DNA from: Diphasiastrum complanatum
Lineage: Eukaryota > Streptophyta > Lycopodiopsida > Lycopodiales > Lycopodiaceae
DNA: 64,000 nucleotides
Assembly (NCBI GenBank): GCA_029204225.1
Contig: CM055099.1
Location: forward strand, 52,097,298-52,161,297
Reading direction: 5' to 3'
Each line of letters opens with the position of its first letter. Position 1 is the first letter of the stretch. Below are positions 35,641 to 47,770 of this stretch, piece by piece. The notes beneath the pieces were generated by a model that saw nothing but the letters and a program-made list of their open reading frames with translations, was not told the DNA's origin and made no database searches. Both the position numbers and the translations under genes were made by a program.

Positions 35641-36569
35641 ATGAGAACTTGTGGCGTCTCTTTCAGGTATTATGGATGTCATCCATTCATAAATTGGCAA
35701 ATTGCAATACAGAGGACGAACGGCAAAAGAACTTGCAGATTTTGGAATATTTTTTTATTATGCTATGTATATTCCAGACACAAATGGAGGAATCGGAAAA
35801 TTAGAGTGTATACCTCTACCTAATTTTCAAGATAACGTGTGGTGGATTGCAGTCAACGACAATAATAAAACGTTTTCGTTCCAAGCTATATATGATGTAC
35901 AAAAGTCACTCAAAATTAGTACTGGATCAAGAAATGTGCACTTAAGTTGGTTTGTTCCAATGTCAATGTTTGTCAGCTCTTTTTCAAACATGGAGGTGCA
36001 TCGAAAACCCTGATTGTTTGTTTGCGAAAATCTATTAGATGATTTTTTATTCAAATTCATGGACAAAGGTTGGAATATAAAATCTATTGCAGATATAGAA
36101 TGTAGAATCAAACATTCATCTATATCATTTAGATACAGTATAGAAAAGCAAATGCTTAGTATGGTGTTTCATTATTAGAGATGGAAAAAACACAATGGTA
36201 CTTGGGCCCCATTAGATCAAGATCTAGACAGCATTGGACACACTGATCATATATGCATTGATATCATGGAAAATGAGAATTTACTTACTACTATTGAGGT
36301 TGAGTAGGACTGGACCTTATTCTACATTAGAACGGAACAATTTTACAGCAAGATATTCCCGAATATTTCAGCTTTATATTGAATGGAAAAATAATATGTA
36401 AAATCTATGAATTTGTATATTAATTTGTATTCATTATCCTTTTTGTTAATATTCGGATCACTAATTGTAATTCGATTAATGTATGTTTGTGCAGATACGT
36501 AAAAGACATGAAGAGAAAATCAAATGCAAAGATTTGGGAGGAATTGTTCAGATAATAGAGCAATCATGA
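35641..36569 (+). pseudogene. Broken tandem paralogue of the 37.2 kb gene
   Basis: The translation aligns in order with exons 2 and 3 of the gene at 37205-38567: GIFFYYAMYIP against GIFFYDHMYEVP, VPMSMFVSSF against VPITVFVAIF, LLDDFLFKF against LLDNIFVAW, NGTWAPLDQD against HGRWDPLDAE, and IPEYFSFILNGK against VPVDFVFTRNGQ. The last exon (36495-36569) follows a good TTTGTGCAG acceptor and is open, starting IRKRHEE against IRRRAEK. Stops near 36011, 36176 and 36305 and frameshifts break the middle. No homologue of exon 1 is visible. It is a dead tandem duplicate. Confidence 0.72.
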
Positions 36570-37204
36570 TACAAGATTTGTAAAAATTCTCATAAATATC
36601 AATATATTTCTCATTTTCTGAGAATGTACATGTGCGTCCTATATTTTACAATGAATGCTTTTATCCCATTGTCTCTATCTTTCTATATGCCCATAATTAT
36701 TCACAGGGCATTACATAAAAAATGTATACCTCTATTTAATCTATTATTTACAGCTCAAAGTAATATGGATTATCTCCACCCTACACTGGTGTCAGTTGTG
36801 GACTTGATTGCCCTCCCGTTTCCGTAGCTGGACTGGGTGTTGCATGAGATAATAAATTCACCAACATTTGTTGACGAAACTCATATCTAATTCATTGTAA
36901 ATGCTCGACATTTATACTACAAATCCAAAATAACCGAGTCAATTGACTTATCAGAAACCAAATCGAAAATAATAAAAAATAACTTAGTAACTAGTCTATT
37001 TACCTCTCGTATATCTGGAGCCCCCAGAGTGCATGATGTAGGGGGGGATGGTGACTCGTTGGGGCTGAGTACTACCCTTTGCCTTGCAGGCCTGGTGGGA
37101 TTGGTCTGCTTTCTCCTTCTTCGTTGAAGAACAGGTTTGGTTCACCTTATCTGAAGATCTACACACTATTTCGCATATCCTACATTATCATTACATCATC
37201 CATT

Positions 37205-38567
37205 ATGGCCTCTACTCAATCAAGGAAGCCCAAAAATCAACTAGCTTCCATTGTTGCACACATCAAAGATTCCAATGAGCATTGGGTGCCCCATACATTT
37301 TCAACTTTTGACTGGGTTTACATGCAACCATCGGGCAAAGGAACTCACAAGGTTGCAAAGAGGAAGCGAAACAACCAAGACTACCATTGGAAAGGAAGGA
37401 TCCACGAATTCAAGATCGACCAAAACGACGAATACCTTGCAAATGTGCAATACGTATACATGCGTCGAGATATTTTATTGGATGTGGCTGTTGCTGATAG
37501 AACCATACAGTCACATTGTAGGTCTCACCTCTTTTATTCTTGTGTTAACTATTATGTTTGAATTATTATTATGTCATTGTAATGGATAATAATGTTGCAT
37601 TAATGCCTGGTGCAGATGTCTTTCCTTCAAATAGCTTCGACTGGCAAAACGTGAAGTCCTTCATTGGAAAATTCTCCGCCATACATGCCAAATATGGAGA
37701 ACTAATATATGGTGGGTTGGCATCCTCTGCCCCAATCAAAATGGGCATTTTCTTTTACGATCACATGTACGAAGTTCCAAAAAAAAACTTTGGCCAAGGC
37801 AATTTAGCACCAACTTCTGAGCCTGCGATCAATTCTCACGAGTGGCCATATGTTGACCAACTGACTATTGAATTAATGAAGAGGCAACTTCTCAAAGAGA
37901 TTATTGGTAATATGAAGCCAACATTCAGATCCAAACGAGTCTATACTAGCATCTCTGTGCCGATCACCGTATTTGTTGCCATATTTAAGGCGGTCCCCTT
38001 TAGGAAAACAAACACGATGTGGGCATGGAAAGCAACAAAATCATCACTGTTGGACAACATATTTGTCGCATGGGATTCAAAGAAAATGGAGCATAAAGGA
38101 GATTTAATAAGGTGTAAGCTCTCTTGTGAAACAATGACCATAATAAGGTATCATATTTCACGTCAAACATGCTCCTTAAATTTCATTTATAGGCAATATA
38201 AGTTTGGTCATGGCCGATGGGACCCTCTGGACGCGGAGACGAATCAGCAAGAAGTGCAGATATCCATACATTTGTCCCATGATGAAATACGAGAAATTCA
38301 TATAAATAAGGAGTGCAGCCTAGAAGATCTTCGGCATATGCTTGGATTGACTTTTGTTGATGTGCCAGTAGATTTTGTCTTCACTCGTAATGGACAAAAT
38401 GTGAGTCCCTAATTTCCATCAGATTCCTGAATTTTAAATAGTAATGTTGAATAAATATAGGATTATTAACTTTGTGTCTAGTTTTGCAGATACGGAGACG
38501 AGCCGAAAAAGATCATGAATGTGTTTCATTTTTACAAACAGAGACATTAGGAGTCCAATGGGAATAA
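37205..38567 (+). CDS. Unrecognised three-exon gene, 391 aa
   Basis: Exons 37205-37517, 37616-38400 and 38490-38567 join through GT-AG introns (donors GTAGGT and GTGAGT; acceptors GTGCAG and TTGCAG) into an uninterrupted 391-residue frame. The ATG at 37205 has a fair context (ATTATGGCC); the frame extends further upstream, but this start gives a polar N-terminus typical of a cytosolic or nuclear protein. Residues 20-95 (DWVYMQPSG...HWKGRIHEF...VQYVYMRRDI) faintly resemble a BAH fold; this is a guess. Residues 330-370 could be a small ubiquitin-like fold. There is no signal peptide, membrane segment, transposase or nuclease motif. A broken paralogue lies 640 bp upstream in the same orientation. 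The family is unknown to me; a domesticated or live transposon gene is possible. Confidence 0.68.
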
Positions 38568-38789
38568 AGGATTTAATCTAATGGAAAATAGAAAACACAA
38601 TTAGTTGGTTGTGTTTGACTCTATTCTAATATATTTGGTTACGTTTTGACATTACTTTTGCGTTGTTACATTTTATATGCCTGTTACTACATTTGTTCAC
38701 TCCCTACAGGCCAAGCACTTTGCGTTTCTTGGAAACAGTATTTATACAATGTAAACTATTTACTAGCATATTCCTAAATTTTGACCAAG

Positions 38790-38970
38790 TGCCATATCAT
38801 GGTTACACATTGCATAATGTTAAGTCATTTTGTTTTGAAACATGATATAGCCACAAATGTTGACAAAATCAAAATAATATTGTTCTCGCAAAAACCTAAG
38901 ATTACAAGAGGTTTACGCTTTTATGAAGCATCCTTAAAGCTACAAACTTTCCATAGGCTCAAGTAGACAA
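38790..38970 (+). mobile_element. Possible gypsy RT thumb relic
   Basis: The translation SHFVLKHDIATNVDKIKIIL then PKITRGLRF resembles the gypsy RT segment that normally reads like LGHxVSxxGIATDxxKI followed by the RGFLGF region. The match is short and decayed. No flanking gypsy domain was found. Confidence 0.35.
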
Positions 38971-39261
38971 ATACTAACCAGACAAAAGTATTACAAGTCC
39001 ATTTGTTGTGCACGACGTCAGCTAATGTTTTTTTGGAAAAGGTACAAATTAGAAATGTTGTAGATAGATCCGAAGGGCAAGAGAAAGTGATTGATGAAAA
39101 TTAGATTGATCATTTAAGTCTAACAGATGTGGATATTGTAGCATTTAATTTAGATAATGACTATGAAAACATTTCACATGTGTGAGGACAACCAAAAGCA
39201 TGTGATTGATCTTCTAAGGCGTGTGTGATTGCACATGAAACTATCTCTTGATTGTAGCTAC

Positions 39262-39355
39262 CAATCTAACTAGACAATCTTCAAGGCAAGAGCACACAAG
39301 TATGCACACAATCTAACTAGACAATCTTCAAGGCACGAGCACACAAAGCATGCAT
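39262..39355. repeat. Two-copy tandem repeat, 47-bp period
   Basis: CAATCTAACTAGACAATCTT followed by CAAGGCA(A/C)GAGCACACAA occurs at 39262 and again at 39309 with one or two differences. Confidence 0.9.
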
Positions 39356-39619
39356 CTACCCACCAAAGAGCCAGGAAAAGCTATCATTTACATAACGATA
39401 AGACACTTGATGAAAACTAAGTCCAAAAACAGGTTGCTCTCAAGTAGAGAGACAAAATGGAGCACTTACACTTGGGTAGAGACAGAACATGCACAAAAGA
39501 CTAAGTGTTGGAAGCAAAACTCTCATCAAAGTTGATTACCATGATTCTCAATAGTATGTACAAAGGAAAGCTCATTCAAATAGAGCTAGCTCGAGTTCTT
39601 GCAAGAGAAAATACTCTAA

Positions 39620-39775
39620 AATGATTGGACCCCATTGATTGCCTTCCTATGTCATGATTGGACCTCATGATTTTCACCTCACAATTTGATTGGGCCTCAT
39701 GATGTGCACCTCTAAACATGATTGGTCCCTGTGATGCACCTCTTAAAGTGATTGGCCTTGTGATCTACACCTCTA
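39620..39775. repeat. Degenerate ~40-bp tandem array
   Basis: A unit close to ATGATTGG(A/T)CC...GTGATGTGCACCTCT recurs about four times with decreasing fidelity before the copia fragment at 39.8 kb. Confidence 0.55.
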
Positions 39776-39779
39776 TATA

Positions 39780-40970
39780 CAGTCAGTAATGAATTTTGAC
39801 TCAGGATCGAATTTTGGCTCAAGGTCGAATTCTGGCTCATGGTCGAATTTGAACACTTCATCTTTCCAACCAAAGAAAAAATTATTCTGCAGATACTGCA
39901 AGAGAACTAGACATGAGATTAAAGACTGCAGAACCTTGAAATTCAACAATGAGAAGAAGAAGTAGTTCCAATAACAAGTGAATTCTGCCTCAACCACTTT
40001 TCCGACACTACAACAAGAGGAAGATGAAGCAGCCTTTATGACCAAGGTCGGAGAACAACATGATATCAATTCCTGGTATCTCGATTCTGGAGCAACTCAA
40101 CATATGACTCACCATCAAGAGTGGTTCAAAGACTATAAATCTTTCACACACTCTCCAGTTGTGCAACTTGGAGACAATTCATCACATTCGATTCAAGGTG
40201 AAGGAACAATCATAATCGAATTTCAGAAAGGTGAAGTCAAGTTGATGTCCAATGTTCTCCACGTTCCAGATCTGAATCTGCTCTCAGTTAGCAGAATCAT
40301 TGATTCAAATTGGAGGGTCGAATTTGATACAAACGGCTACACCATCCTTGAGAAATCCCAGAAAGTTTTTGCTTTCGAAAAAAGAAGTGGCAATCTCTAT
40401 AAACTCAGCCACTATTATTCTTCCAATAGTCAAGCTCTTCACACGTCAACTTCCGAATCATTTGATATGCTTTGGCATTTCAGATTAGGCCATTTGAATT
40501 TCAAGAGTATTCAACAAATGTCTACTCAGAAACTAGTACAAAATCTACCTTTTGTCAACAAGCCAACTTTTCAATGTGAAAGCTGTATAATCAGCAAGCA
40601 TGCTAGAAGTCTTTCCATTTCTGACTCAGTTCATACTTCCAAAGGCTTGCTAGATCTTGTATATAGCGACATCTGTGGCCCGATGCAGACTGCTTCCAAA
40701 GGGGTAGCTCTATATCTCTTAACCTTCATCGATGACTTCTCTCGAAGGACTGCAACCTATTTCTGAAGAACAAATTAGAGGCATTCAAGTTCTTCATGCA
40801 GTTCAAGGCGTCTGCAGAAAATCAGACCCAAAGGAAGATCAAAGCTCTATGCAATGGAGGGGGAGAATTTATCCACACCAAATTTAAGGAGTTCTGCAAG
40901 GCCAATGAAATACATCAACAATTCACGTTTGCAACTTCTTCTTAAACGATTTCAACATCACCTTGGGTTT
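39780..40970 (+). mobile_element. Ty1/copia zinc knuckle-protease-integrase fragment
   Basis: In order: a Ser/Gly/Asn-rich stretch encoded by an 18-bp tandem repeat (about 39795-39850), a CCHC knuckle (CRYCKRTRHEIKDC, near 39895), an open frame 39978-40764 with the protease motif YLDSGATQHMTHH, GAG-pre-integrase (HFRLGHLNF...CESCIISKH) and the integrase start (DICGPMQT, FIDDFSRRT). Integrase continues in another frame to about 40930 and stops. RT and RNase H are absent. It belongs to the same family as the pieces at 1130-1441 and 42385-44743. Confidence 0.9.
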
Positions 40971-40974
40971 CTGG

Positions 40975-41816
40975 GTCGATTAAGAGTTCTAGCTCAATTT
41001 TCCAGTTCTAGCTGGATTTAATGTTTTGGCTGGATTTTCGATTCCTTGTAGGAGTCGTTTGGCATATTTGATGCAATATATCTATTTTCAAATATACGTC
41101 ATTTTCTTGTGTTGAGTTGGACAACATATAATCAATGAGGGGACAATCGATCTAGATGAAATATGATCTACAATACAAAAATAAAATCAATGCACAATGT
41201 GACACAATTTGAATAAAAATTCAAAGTGATAAAATAAAAAAGTCATATAAAATTAAGGACAATGCAATTTGCAAGGTAGATAGACCTGTTGACAATGTTG
41301 TGGCAAGATGAATGTTTCATATGAGTGTGAAAAAATCAGATCACAAAAATCTAATTTTTCCCTTTGATCTTTAGCTAATTTAGAGAGCACATCTAGCTTC
41401 ATCACAAATGTAGAAATCATGCATCTAGATAGAAGATGAAAACTCAATAAGAATTTGTCATAAACACTTAGATATAATAATTTATTGTTCATCTCCATAC
41501 AACAATAGTACAATAACATTACTCACACATGTGGATCCATACACATAAGAATATCTTCCATAAGAATGAATGAGAGAAGTAGATCTTTACCAAAACCTAG
41601 ATCTAACATGACTAGATTCAATGCATGTAGTTGAACCAATATCAAGAGGTCTATATGCGACCTTATCAACTTGCCTACGTTGCCAAAAATAGTAAATCCA
41701 CTATTCTTAGGCCATATTAGCTTTATAAATTCTATCTCTAAGATAGAAATGCATATTGTCCTCAAAATTGCCAAATTACCTCAACATAAGTAGTTACCAT
41801 TTTTCACACTCCATCT
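40975..41816. other. No gene; probable 3' end/LTR of minus-strand copia
   Basis: This AT-rich stretch lies downstream, in the minus orientation, of the copia RT/RNase H at 41817-42384 and is the expected place for its 3' LTR. No second LTR copy is present to prove it. Confidence 0.35.
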
Positions 41817-42384
41817 TCAACTTATTTTTAGCATAGATTCAAATAGTACTCCAAGTCGATTTCTATGCTTCATAAACGATTCCTTTCCTGACACACACTC
41901 CCTTGATGAGACATGTTGAAGCTCCACCTCCTTTGCCATGACTTGTTCTCTCACAAAATGATAAGCCACTTCGATATGTTTGCTCCTTGCATGCATGAAT
42001 TGGCTTAATCTACCAACACAATAGCAAGTTAGATCAGGACTTGTGATGGTTAGATATATGAGTGAACCAACTAGTTTCCTATAGAGAGTAATATCCTCGA
42101 AGGATCTTTCATTACCTCTTATAGTGAGCTTTACAGTTGATTCCATAGGTGTATCAATAGATTTTGCAGTTTTCATATGAAATCTACTAAGAATAGAATT
42201 AGCATCTTCTCTTGACAAATAAAGGTAGTTTTGAGAGGTCCTAATTACCTCTATTCCTAAGATGTAGTGCAAATGACCAAGATCATGTACATCAAATTCC
42301 TTCTTGAGTGCTATCTTGATGTCATCTACATCTGGCTTGTTGCCTCCACTCAAAAGGATATCATCCACATATATTAGAAGGATA
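41817..42384 (-). mobile_element. Ty1/copia RT C-terminal half (host of nested insertion)
   Basis: The minus-strand frame starts LLIYVDDILLSGG (catalytic YVDD) and runs through HDLGHLHYILGIEV, YLSREDANSILSRF, DTPMESTVKL and VGSLIYLTITSPDLTCYCVG. The N-terminal half of the same RT lies at 44749-44890, separated by an inserted copia. It ends in a degraded RNase H segment. Confidence 0.92.
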
Positions 42385-42985
42385 TGTTGGAATTCAATGC
42401 TCAGCCTCAAATCCGTTCAATAATGAGCATCCTGAAAAACCAGAACAAAAGGCTCGAATTTCTATTCAAGGGATCGAAAAATTCAGGATCGAAGTTTTCA
42501 GAATTTTTTGATACTCGACTCGAAAAATAAATTCTATATTTTTCGAGTCATTGTATATGTTTCGATACTTGTAAATTCCGATATTGTCGGTCTAAAACCA
42601 ATGACTTCATGTTGACAGTCCGCCCACTTTGTACATGCATGAACTGTAATGAGCGGTTGTAATAACTGCAACAGAATGTAGTTGTAGATAATTCATAAGA
42701 TATTATTCTAGAATCTTTATCAGAAAACTTCTTCCGATTTTGAGATCTATTCAAAAATAGCTAGCGTTATCACGCTCAACAACTGTAAGCTGAAGCTATT
42801 ACTTCAAGCAATTGTACTCATTGTTTTGATATTAATCACAGTGCAATCTTTCAGTCCTACTACTGTATCGTTCTTTGTGCATCTGTGAATCTTTCAATTT
42901 GAATGTTCTGCTGCTAACTGTGGTGCTTTCGATCCACACACCAAGCTCGCTCCCAGCTTCCGCTCATTCCCACTGATTTCTGACA
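42385..42985 (+). mobile_element. 5' LTR of nested copia, 601 bp
   Basis: The LTR starts TGTTGGAATTC after the target duplication and ends TTTCTGACA directly before the PBS. Its last 184 bp matches 44560-44743. Confidence 0.9.
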
Positions 42986-43125
42986 TGGTATCAGAGCGGG
43001 CATTCCAGTAATCTGCGTCCATTGTGTATTATTAGTCTTGTTTCTATCAAGATGTTGCACTAGCAAGCGCACAACCAACAGTATTTCAAAATCGTTGCTT
43101 CTACCAATGATCTTGCTCAACCAGA

Positions 43126-43458
43126 ATGAATCAGTCTTCTCTAATCGAGAGACTCGATGGAGGAAACTATCTTCTCTGGAAGTTCAAAATGAAGGTCATG
43201 CTATTAGCCAAAGAACTGTGGGACGTTGTTGATGGCACAGAAGTCAAGCCAGAAGGTGATGCAGCCATTATCACCAAATGGAGACTGATAGATGGCAAGG
43301 CATTTGCCATGATTACTCTCAACATCAAGGATACACAGATAATACACATACGGAATGCTCAAACAGCCAAGGATGCATGGGACATCCTAGCAACCCTACA
43401 TGATATCAGGGAATTCCTGACAAGCGAAAAAAGCGACACTGACGTAAACTTCGTGTAA
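43126..43458 (+). mobile_element. gag N-terminus of nested copia
   Basis: An open frame of 110 residues starts in the usual copia gag manner (LIERLDGGNYLLWKFKMKV), with TLNIKDTQIIHIRNAQTAKD. It is cut short by a stop inside a duplicated segment: 43366-43461 and 43470-43567 are near-identical. The gag C-terminus and protease are deleted. Confidence 0.88.
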
Positions 43459-44748
43459 TTCTACAAACTATCAGCCAAGGATGCGTGGGACATCCTAGCA
43501 ACCCTACATGATATCAGGGAATTCCTGACAGGCGAAAAAAGTGACACTGTCGTAAACTCCGTGTAATTTTGCAACGTGCTCAGGCCCTATCTATTCTGCA
43601 ACGGGCGACAGTGGCTGGGTCTGCTACATCTCATCTCCCTTCATTAGTCGACTCACCACCTCTTCACTTTTATGATCTGCTGCAGTCAGTTGGCAGACTC
43701 CCACGGACATCATCATAGTCTTCTCCATGTGAAAGCTGTATAATCAGCAAGCATGTAAAAAGTCCATTCTTTTCAAACTTCAGTTCATACTTCCAAGGGC
43801 CTGTTCGATCTTATACATAGTGATATGTGTGGCCCGATGCAGACTGCTTCTAAAGGGGGAGCTCTATACCTCCTAACCTTCATCAATGACTTCTATCTAA
43901 GGACTGCAACCTACATCCTGAAGAACAAATCAGAGGCATTCAAGTTCTTCACGCAGTTCAAGGCGTCTGCTGAAAAACCCAGAGGAAGATTAAAGCTCTA
44001 CGCACGGATGGAGGGAGAGAATTTATTTCCATCGAATTTAAAGAGTTTTGTAAGGCCAATGAAATACATCAACAATTCACAACAAGCTACTCACCTCAAT
44101 CCAATGGTGTAGCTGAACGGAAGAATCGGACACTTATCAAAAGTGCTAAGAGCATGCTGACCCATGCCTCTCTTCCGAAGAAATTTTGGACAGAAGCTGT
44201 CACTACAGCCGCTTACCTACAAAATCGATCCATCACGAAAGCCTTGAATGGCAAGACACCTTATGAGGTGTGGACAGGATCAAAACCATCACTCAAGAAC
44301 ATTAGAGTGCTTGGTACATCGCTTATGCTCAGATCCCTGAAGATCTCAGGAAGAAGCTGGATGACAAAAGCATAAAATCGATTTTTGTTGGCTACTCCCC
44401 ATATCACAGGGCATACAAGCTTTACAATCTGGAAATAGAAAAATCATTCACGAGCAGAGATGTATGGTTTCATTCCAAACTCAGCAGACTCGAATGTTTA
44501 CTTCAAGTCTGTATCAAATCTATGTGGATGATACACTACTATTCAGTAACAATCTGAATCTTCAAGCAATTGTACTCACTGTTTTGATATTAATCAGAGT
44601 GCAATCTTTCAGTCCTACTACTGTATCATACTTTGTTCATCTGTGAATCTTTCAATTTGAAAAATCTGCTGGTAACTGTGGTGCTTCCTATCCACACACC
44701 AAGCTCACTCCCAGCTTCCGCTCATTCCCACTGATTTTCGACAGGATA

Positions 44749-44940
44749 GTAACATGATTTCCAACAAATCTATAATAAAGTGAATGATCATGTTCACTCA
44801 TAATACAATTTTGGAAAAGTAGAAAAGTGTTAAGCTTAGCATACCAACTCCTTGGTGCTTGCTTAAGCCCATACAAACTCTTGGGTGGTAATGGCCATGC
44901 TAATGTGAAACAGGGCTGGCCACTGCCCCTTTGCATGGAC
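44749..44940 (-). mobile_element. Ty1/copia RT N-terminal piece (host of nested insertion)
   Basis: The minus strand reads SLYGLKQAPRSWYAKL, then HDHSLYYRFVGNHVTIL, which joins directly to LLIYVDD at 42384 once the insertion is removed. Sequence before SLYGLKQ (right of about 44890) is no longer recognisable RT. Confidence 0.9.
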
Positions 44941-46639
44941 TACCCACACACTACTTGGTGGACTCCTTGGGTGAGTGCATTTACAAGGGACGATTATTTG
45001 AAACCACTCTTACCCCTTAACAAAATAATGTTGATGAAAAAAAAAAATGTCGCAAATCTACATAGAACCATTTCGAAAGAAGAAAAAAAATTGTGAATAA
45101 ATCACGACCATTACGAAAATTTTGAATAAATCACGCCGATTACGAAGCATAATTCATTCTGTACTACTTGGATTAAGTTCATGTTGTCTAATAGTGAGGA
45201 CTCAATTTAAAGACAAAACCAATGGATTATAGATAGCTTATCACTTGATGATTACAGATATGTCCATGCCCATAGCACGAATGATATTGTCCGGGGTCAT
45301 CCATTTGTTGGCCAAGCTTGGCCTAGAAAAAGGTAAAACTATGTGTTGATCAAGGATGTTGTTGAAAGACTCAACGCTAAAGACAAAACTTTAAAACTAA
45401 AAGATTTTTCTATAAAAGCAAGGATACAAAAACTCAAACAATCATAGAAATTAGTTTGACAGATGAATGATATAATGTAGTGAATACAAAAATAGGTAAA
45501 AAGACTACTTCTACATATATTATCACTCAATCCAATGTGTTTAAGAGGTTTTTGAGATAGTAGATGGATCAAATTCATTCATCATCTTACTCTCTATTGT
45601 TAAGCTCACTTGCTTTTGTTCCACAAGTCTTTGATGTTGCTATTTGTGATAGTTTGATAGTACTATCGATTGAGTGCTTCCTTCTAGTTTTAGCTCATCT
45701 TTGTGAGTAATTGGTTCTCCAATTCTAGGTGATAGTCAACTTGGGAAGCTAGGCATATATCTAGGAGAAGAAACAACTCATCCACTGTTTTCTTTTCAGG
45801 TTGAATTTGTTTTGTCCGTTGATACCAATTTATAATCTTTGGAATACAATTTTAGTACAAAGCATTGAAACCGACTTAATAACATATTTTGTGACAATTT
45901 CAACTATGGAAACAACTTTGAGCAAAATATGCACATAATGGAAATAGATCAAATTCTGCGATAGCTAGATACATCTAGTCCACATGCACTTGTAGGATTA
46001 AAACTTCCATGGGTCATTATCTTCTCAAAATTTAGTGCTTTAACCAAATATCTAAATTGTGATAAGTATTGTCTATTTGTAACACCACCCAATAAATAGG
46101 TTAATGTTTCTTGGTTTGCAAGGAGACTTGGGACCAAAGAAACTTTGGATGCCAAGCTAACCAATTGAACCAGCCCCGTTGGGTTATAGATAAATTAATG
46201 GTAAAGTCGCTTCAGCAATGGCTTTCTCCATGCTAGAAACCTCTTGGTTCTTTGGCATAGAAGATATTGATACATGATGCTAAAATATTATTCTCATTTA
46301 CTTTTTCATTTTTTAAGTTTTAGTATTAGGAATTCAACCCCACAATGAACCGACACAATGGAATTCAACCCCACAATGGACCAACACCCCATGCGGCTGT
46401 CCTAGCAAGTATTGGAAGAGAGGGAATATCAACGATCGAGGCCGCACTTTGCAATCCAGGGAATCCTTGCTGCCATCTTGCAAGGGGGCTAACAACAACA
46501 CTTAGGGCTAAGTAGGAGGCAGCCCGTGGGGAACCCTTGCCCCCACGTTGAGCCGAAGCATTATACTTGTATGGCACGTGCAGGTCCAGCACTGACTACC
46601 TAGCAGGTCTTTATACATCCGGGACGCGACTTTATAAAG

Positions 46640-46766
46640 ATGAAAGACATGAACTCGGTTGAAATGGCATACAAAACATTTGTTGCAAATTTGCCTCCAG
46701 AGCGTCACAAAGAGGATCCAGAATTTGAAAAGCCTTTGAAGAGAAAATGGTCAAAGGTTTGAAAAA
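46640..46766 (+). other. Orphan coding-like fragment
   Basis: The frame ATGAAAGACATGAACTCGG... encodes about 40 residues including SVEMAYKTFVANLPPERH and KEDPEFEKPLKRKWSKV, which look like real protein rather than random sequence, and then stops. I do not recognise the parent. It may be a processed exon carried by a mobile element. Confidence 0.3.
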
Positions 46767-47507
46767 GGGCAAGGCAGACTAAACTTAAGTTGCACAATAT
46801 TTGATACCTTACTATACATCAAAATATAGCTATTGAATATGAATATCCTAAATGCAAACAGTTAAAAAACAGTAATTAAGATGATGCAAAAAACTCTCTA
46901 AGACCATCCGTGTGGAAGTATAAACTTGTTTACCTTCAACCATTTAAGTTTCTTTTAATATTACACAGCATTCCCATTCCCATCTTGGGACATTTTCATT
47001 TCCATTCCCAGGTTAATTCATAATGTGCCATATTCTTTTCTGTTTGTCTTCAATACCAAGGGGACTTCACCAGACGCTCTAGTAGAAACTAAAAGGGGTT
47101 GATCAGCTCTCTCAGCTAAATTTGCGTGACCTAATTTTGTAGCAATGCCCAATGGACATCTTACCGTGTCTTTACTCTTATTGTTACGTCACAAAGCATT
47201 CTTGAGGGGACAGGTCCTTTTTCGATCACAAGTGCTGCACTGAACTTGTATGTCTGGAATCTCTTGACCTAAATGCCTCTTAAAACTTCAATAATTCAGT
47301 TCTCCTGGGCTTCTTTTTGGGAGAGACAAAGTGGGGAGCACAAAGGTTTAGGCTCCTGAACTCGGATGTGAATAAAACATTCTTCTGAAGTATGTATAAC
47401 ATCTTTACCTCTCAATAGGAGGAGATCATCAAGATTCTTCCCTTCAAGCATCAAGTGAAAAGTGGCTTTGACAATATCTTATTCCATAAGAGAGAGCTTT
47501 TGCCACC

Positions 47508-47770
47508 CACATGTACAGTGGACATTCAGCAAAAACTACTGTAAATCATCTCTAGAAAGCAAGGCCAATAACAAAAAGTTCAAATAATAGCAAAAACAAA
47601 AGCATAAGATCATTTCACCACATGTACAGTGGCCATCCAGCGGGAACTTCTGTAAATCATCTCTACAGTGGATGTACAGTGGATATCCAGCGGGAACTCC
47701 TGTAGATCATCTCTACAAAGCAAGGCTAATAACAAAAGGTTCAAATAATAGCAAAAACAAAAGCATGAGA
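47508..47770. repeat. Tandem duplication, three partial copies
   Basis: CACATGTACAGTGGACATTC, AACTNCTGTAAATCATCTCTA and GGTTCAAATAATAGCAAAAA recur at about 47508-47612, 47629-47672 and 47672-47766, giving one full, one short and one full unit. Confidence 0.85.

Larger units (their letters stand above)
42385..44743 (+). mobile_element. Nested, internally deleted copia with GGATA duplication
   Basis: The element is bounded by TG at 42385 and CA at 44743 and flanked by GGATA at 42380-42384 and 44744-44748. Parts: 5' LTR 42385-42985, PBS from 42986 (TGGTATCAGAGCGGG), gag from ATG 43126, GAG-pre-integrase and integrase pieces 43730-44460, a scrap of RT (YVDDTLLFS near 44520), then only the last 184 bp of the 3' LTR (44560-44743), identical in length to 42802-42985. 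Removing element plus one GGATA restores the flanking copia RT frame. It is non-autonomous or dead. Confidence 0.93.

Noticed and set aside
37079-37204. In-frame upstream extension of the 391-residue gene
   Set aside because: It adds a hydrophobic, low-quality N-terminus; the ATG at 37205 has a better context and gives a coherent protein. A longer start cannot be fully excluded.
39030-39185. Possible continuation of the 391-residue gene or a third paralogue
   Set aside because: The short frames show no alignment to the family; the intact gene already has a stop at 38567.
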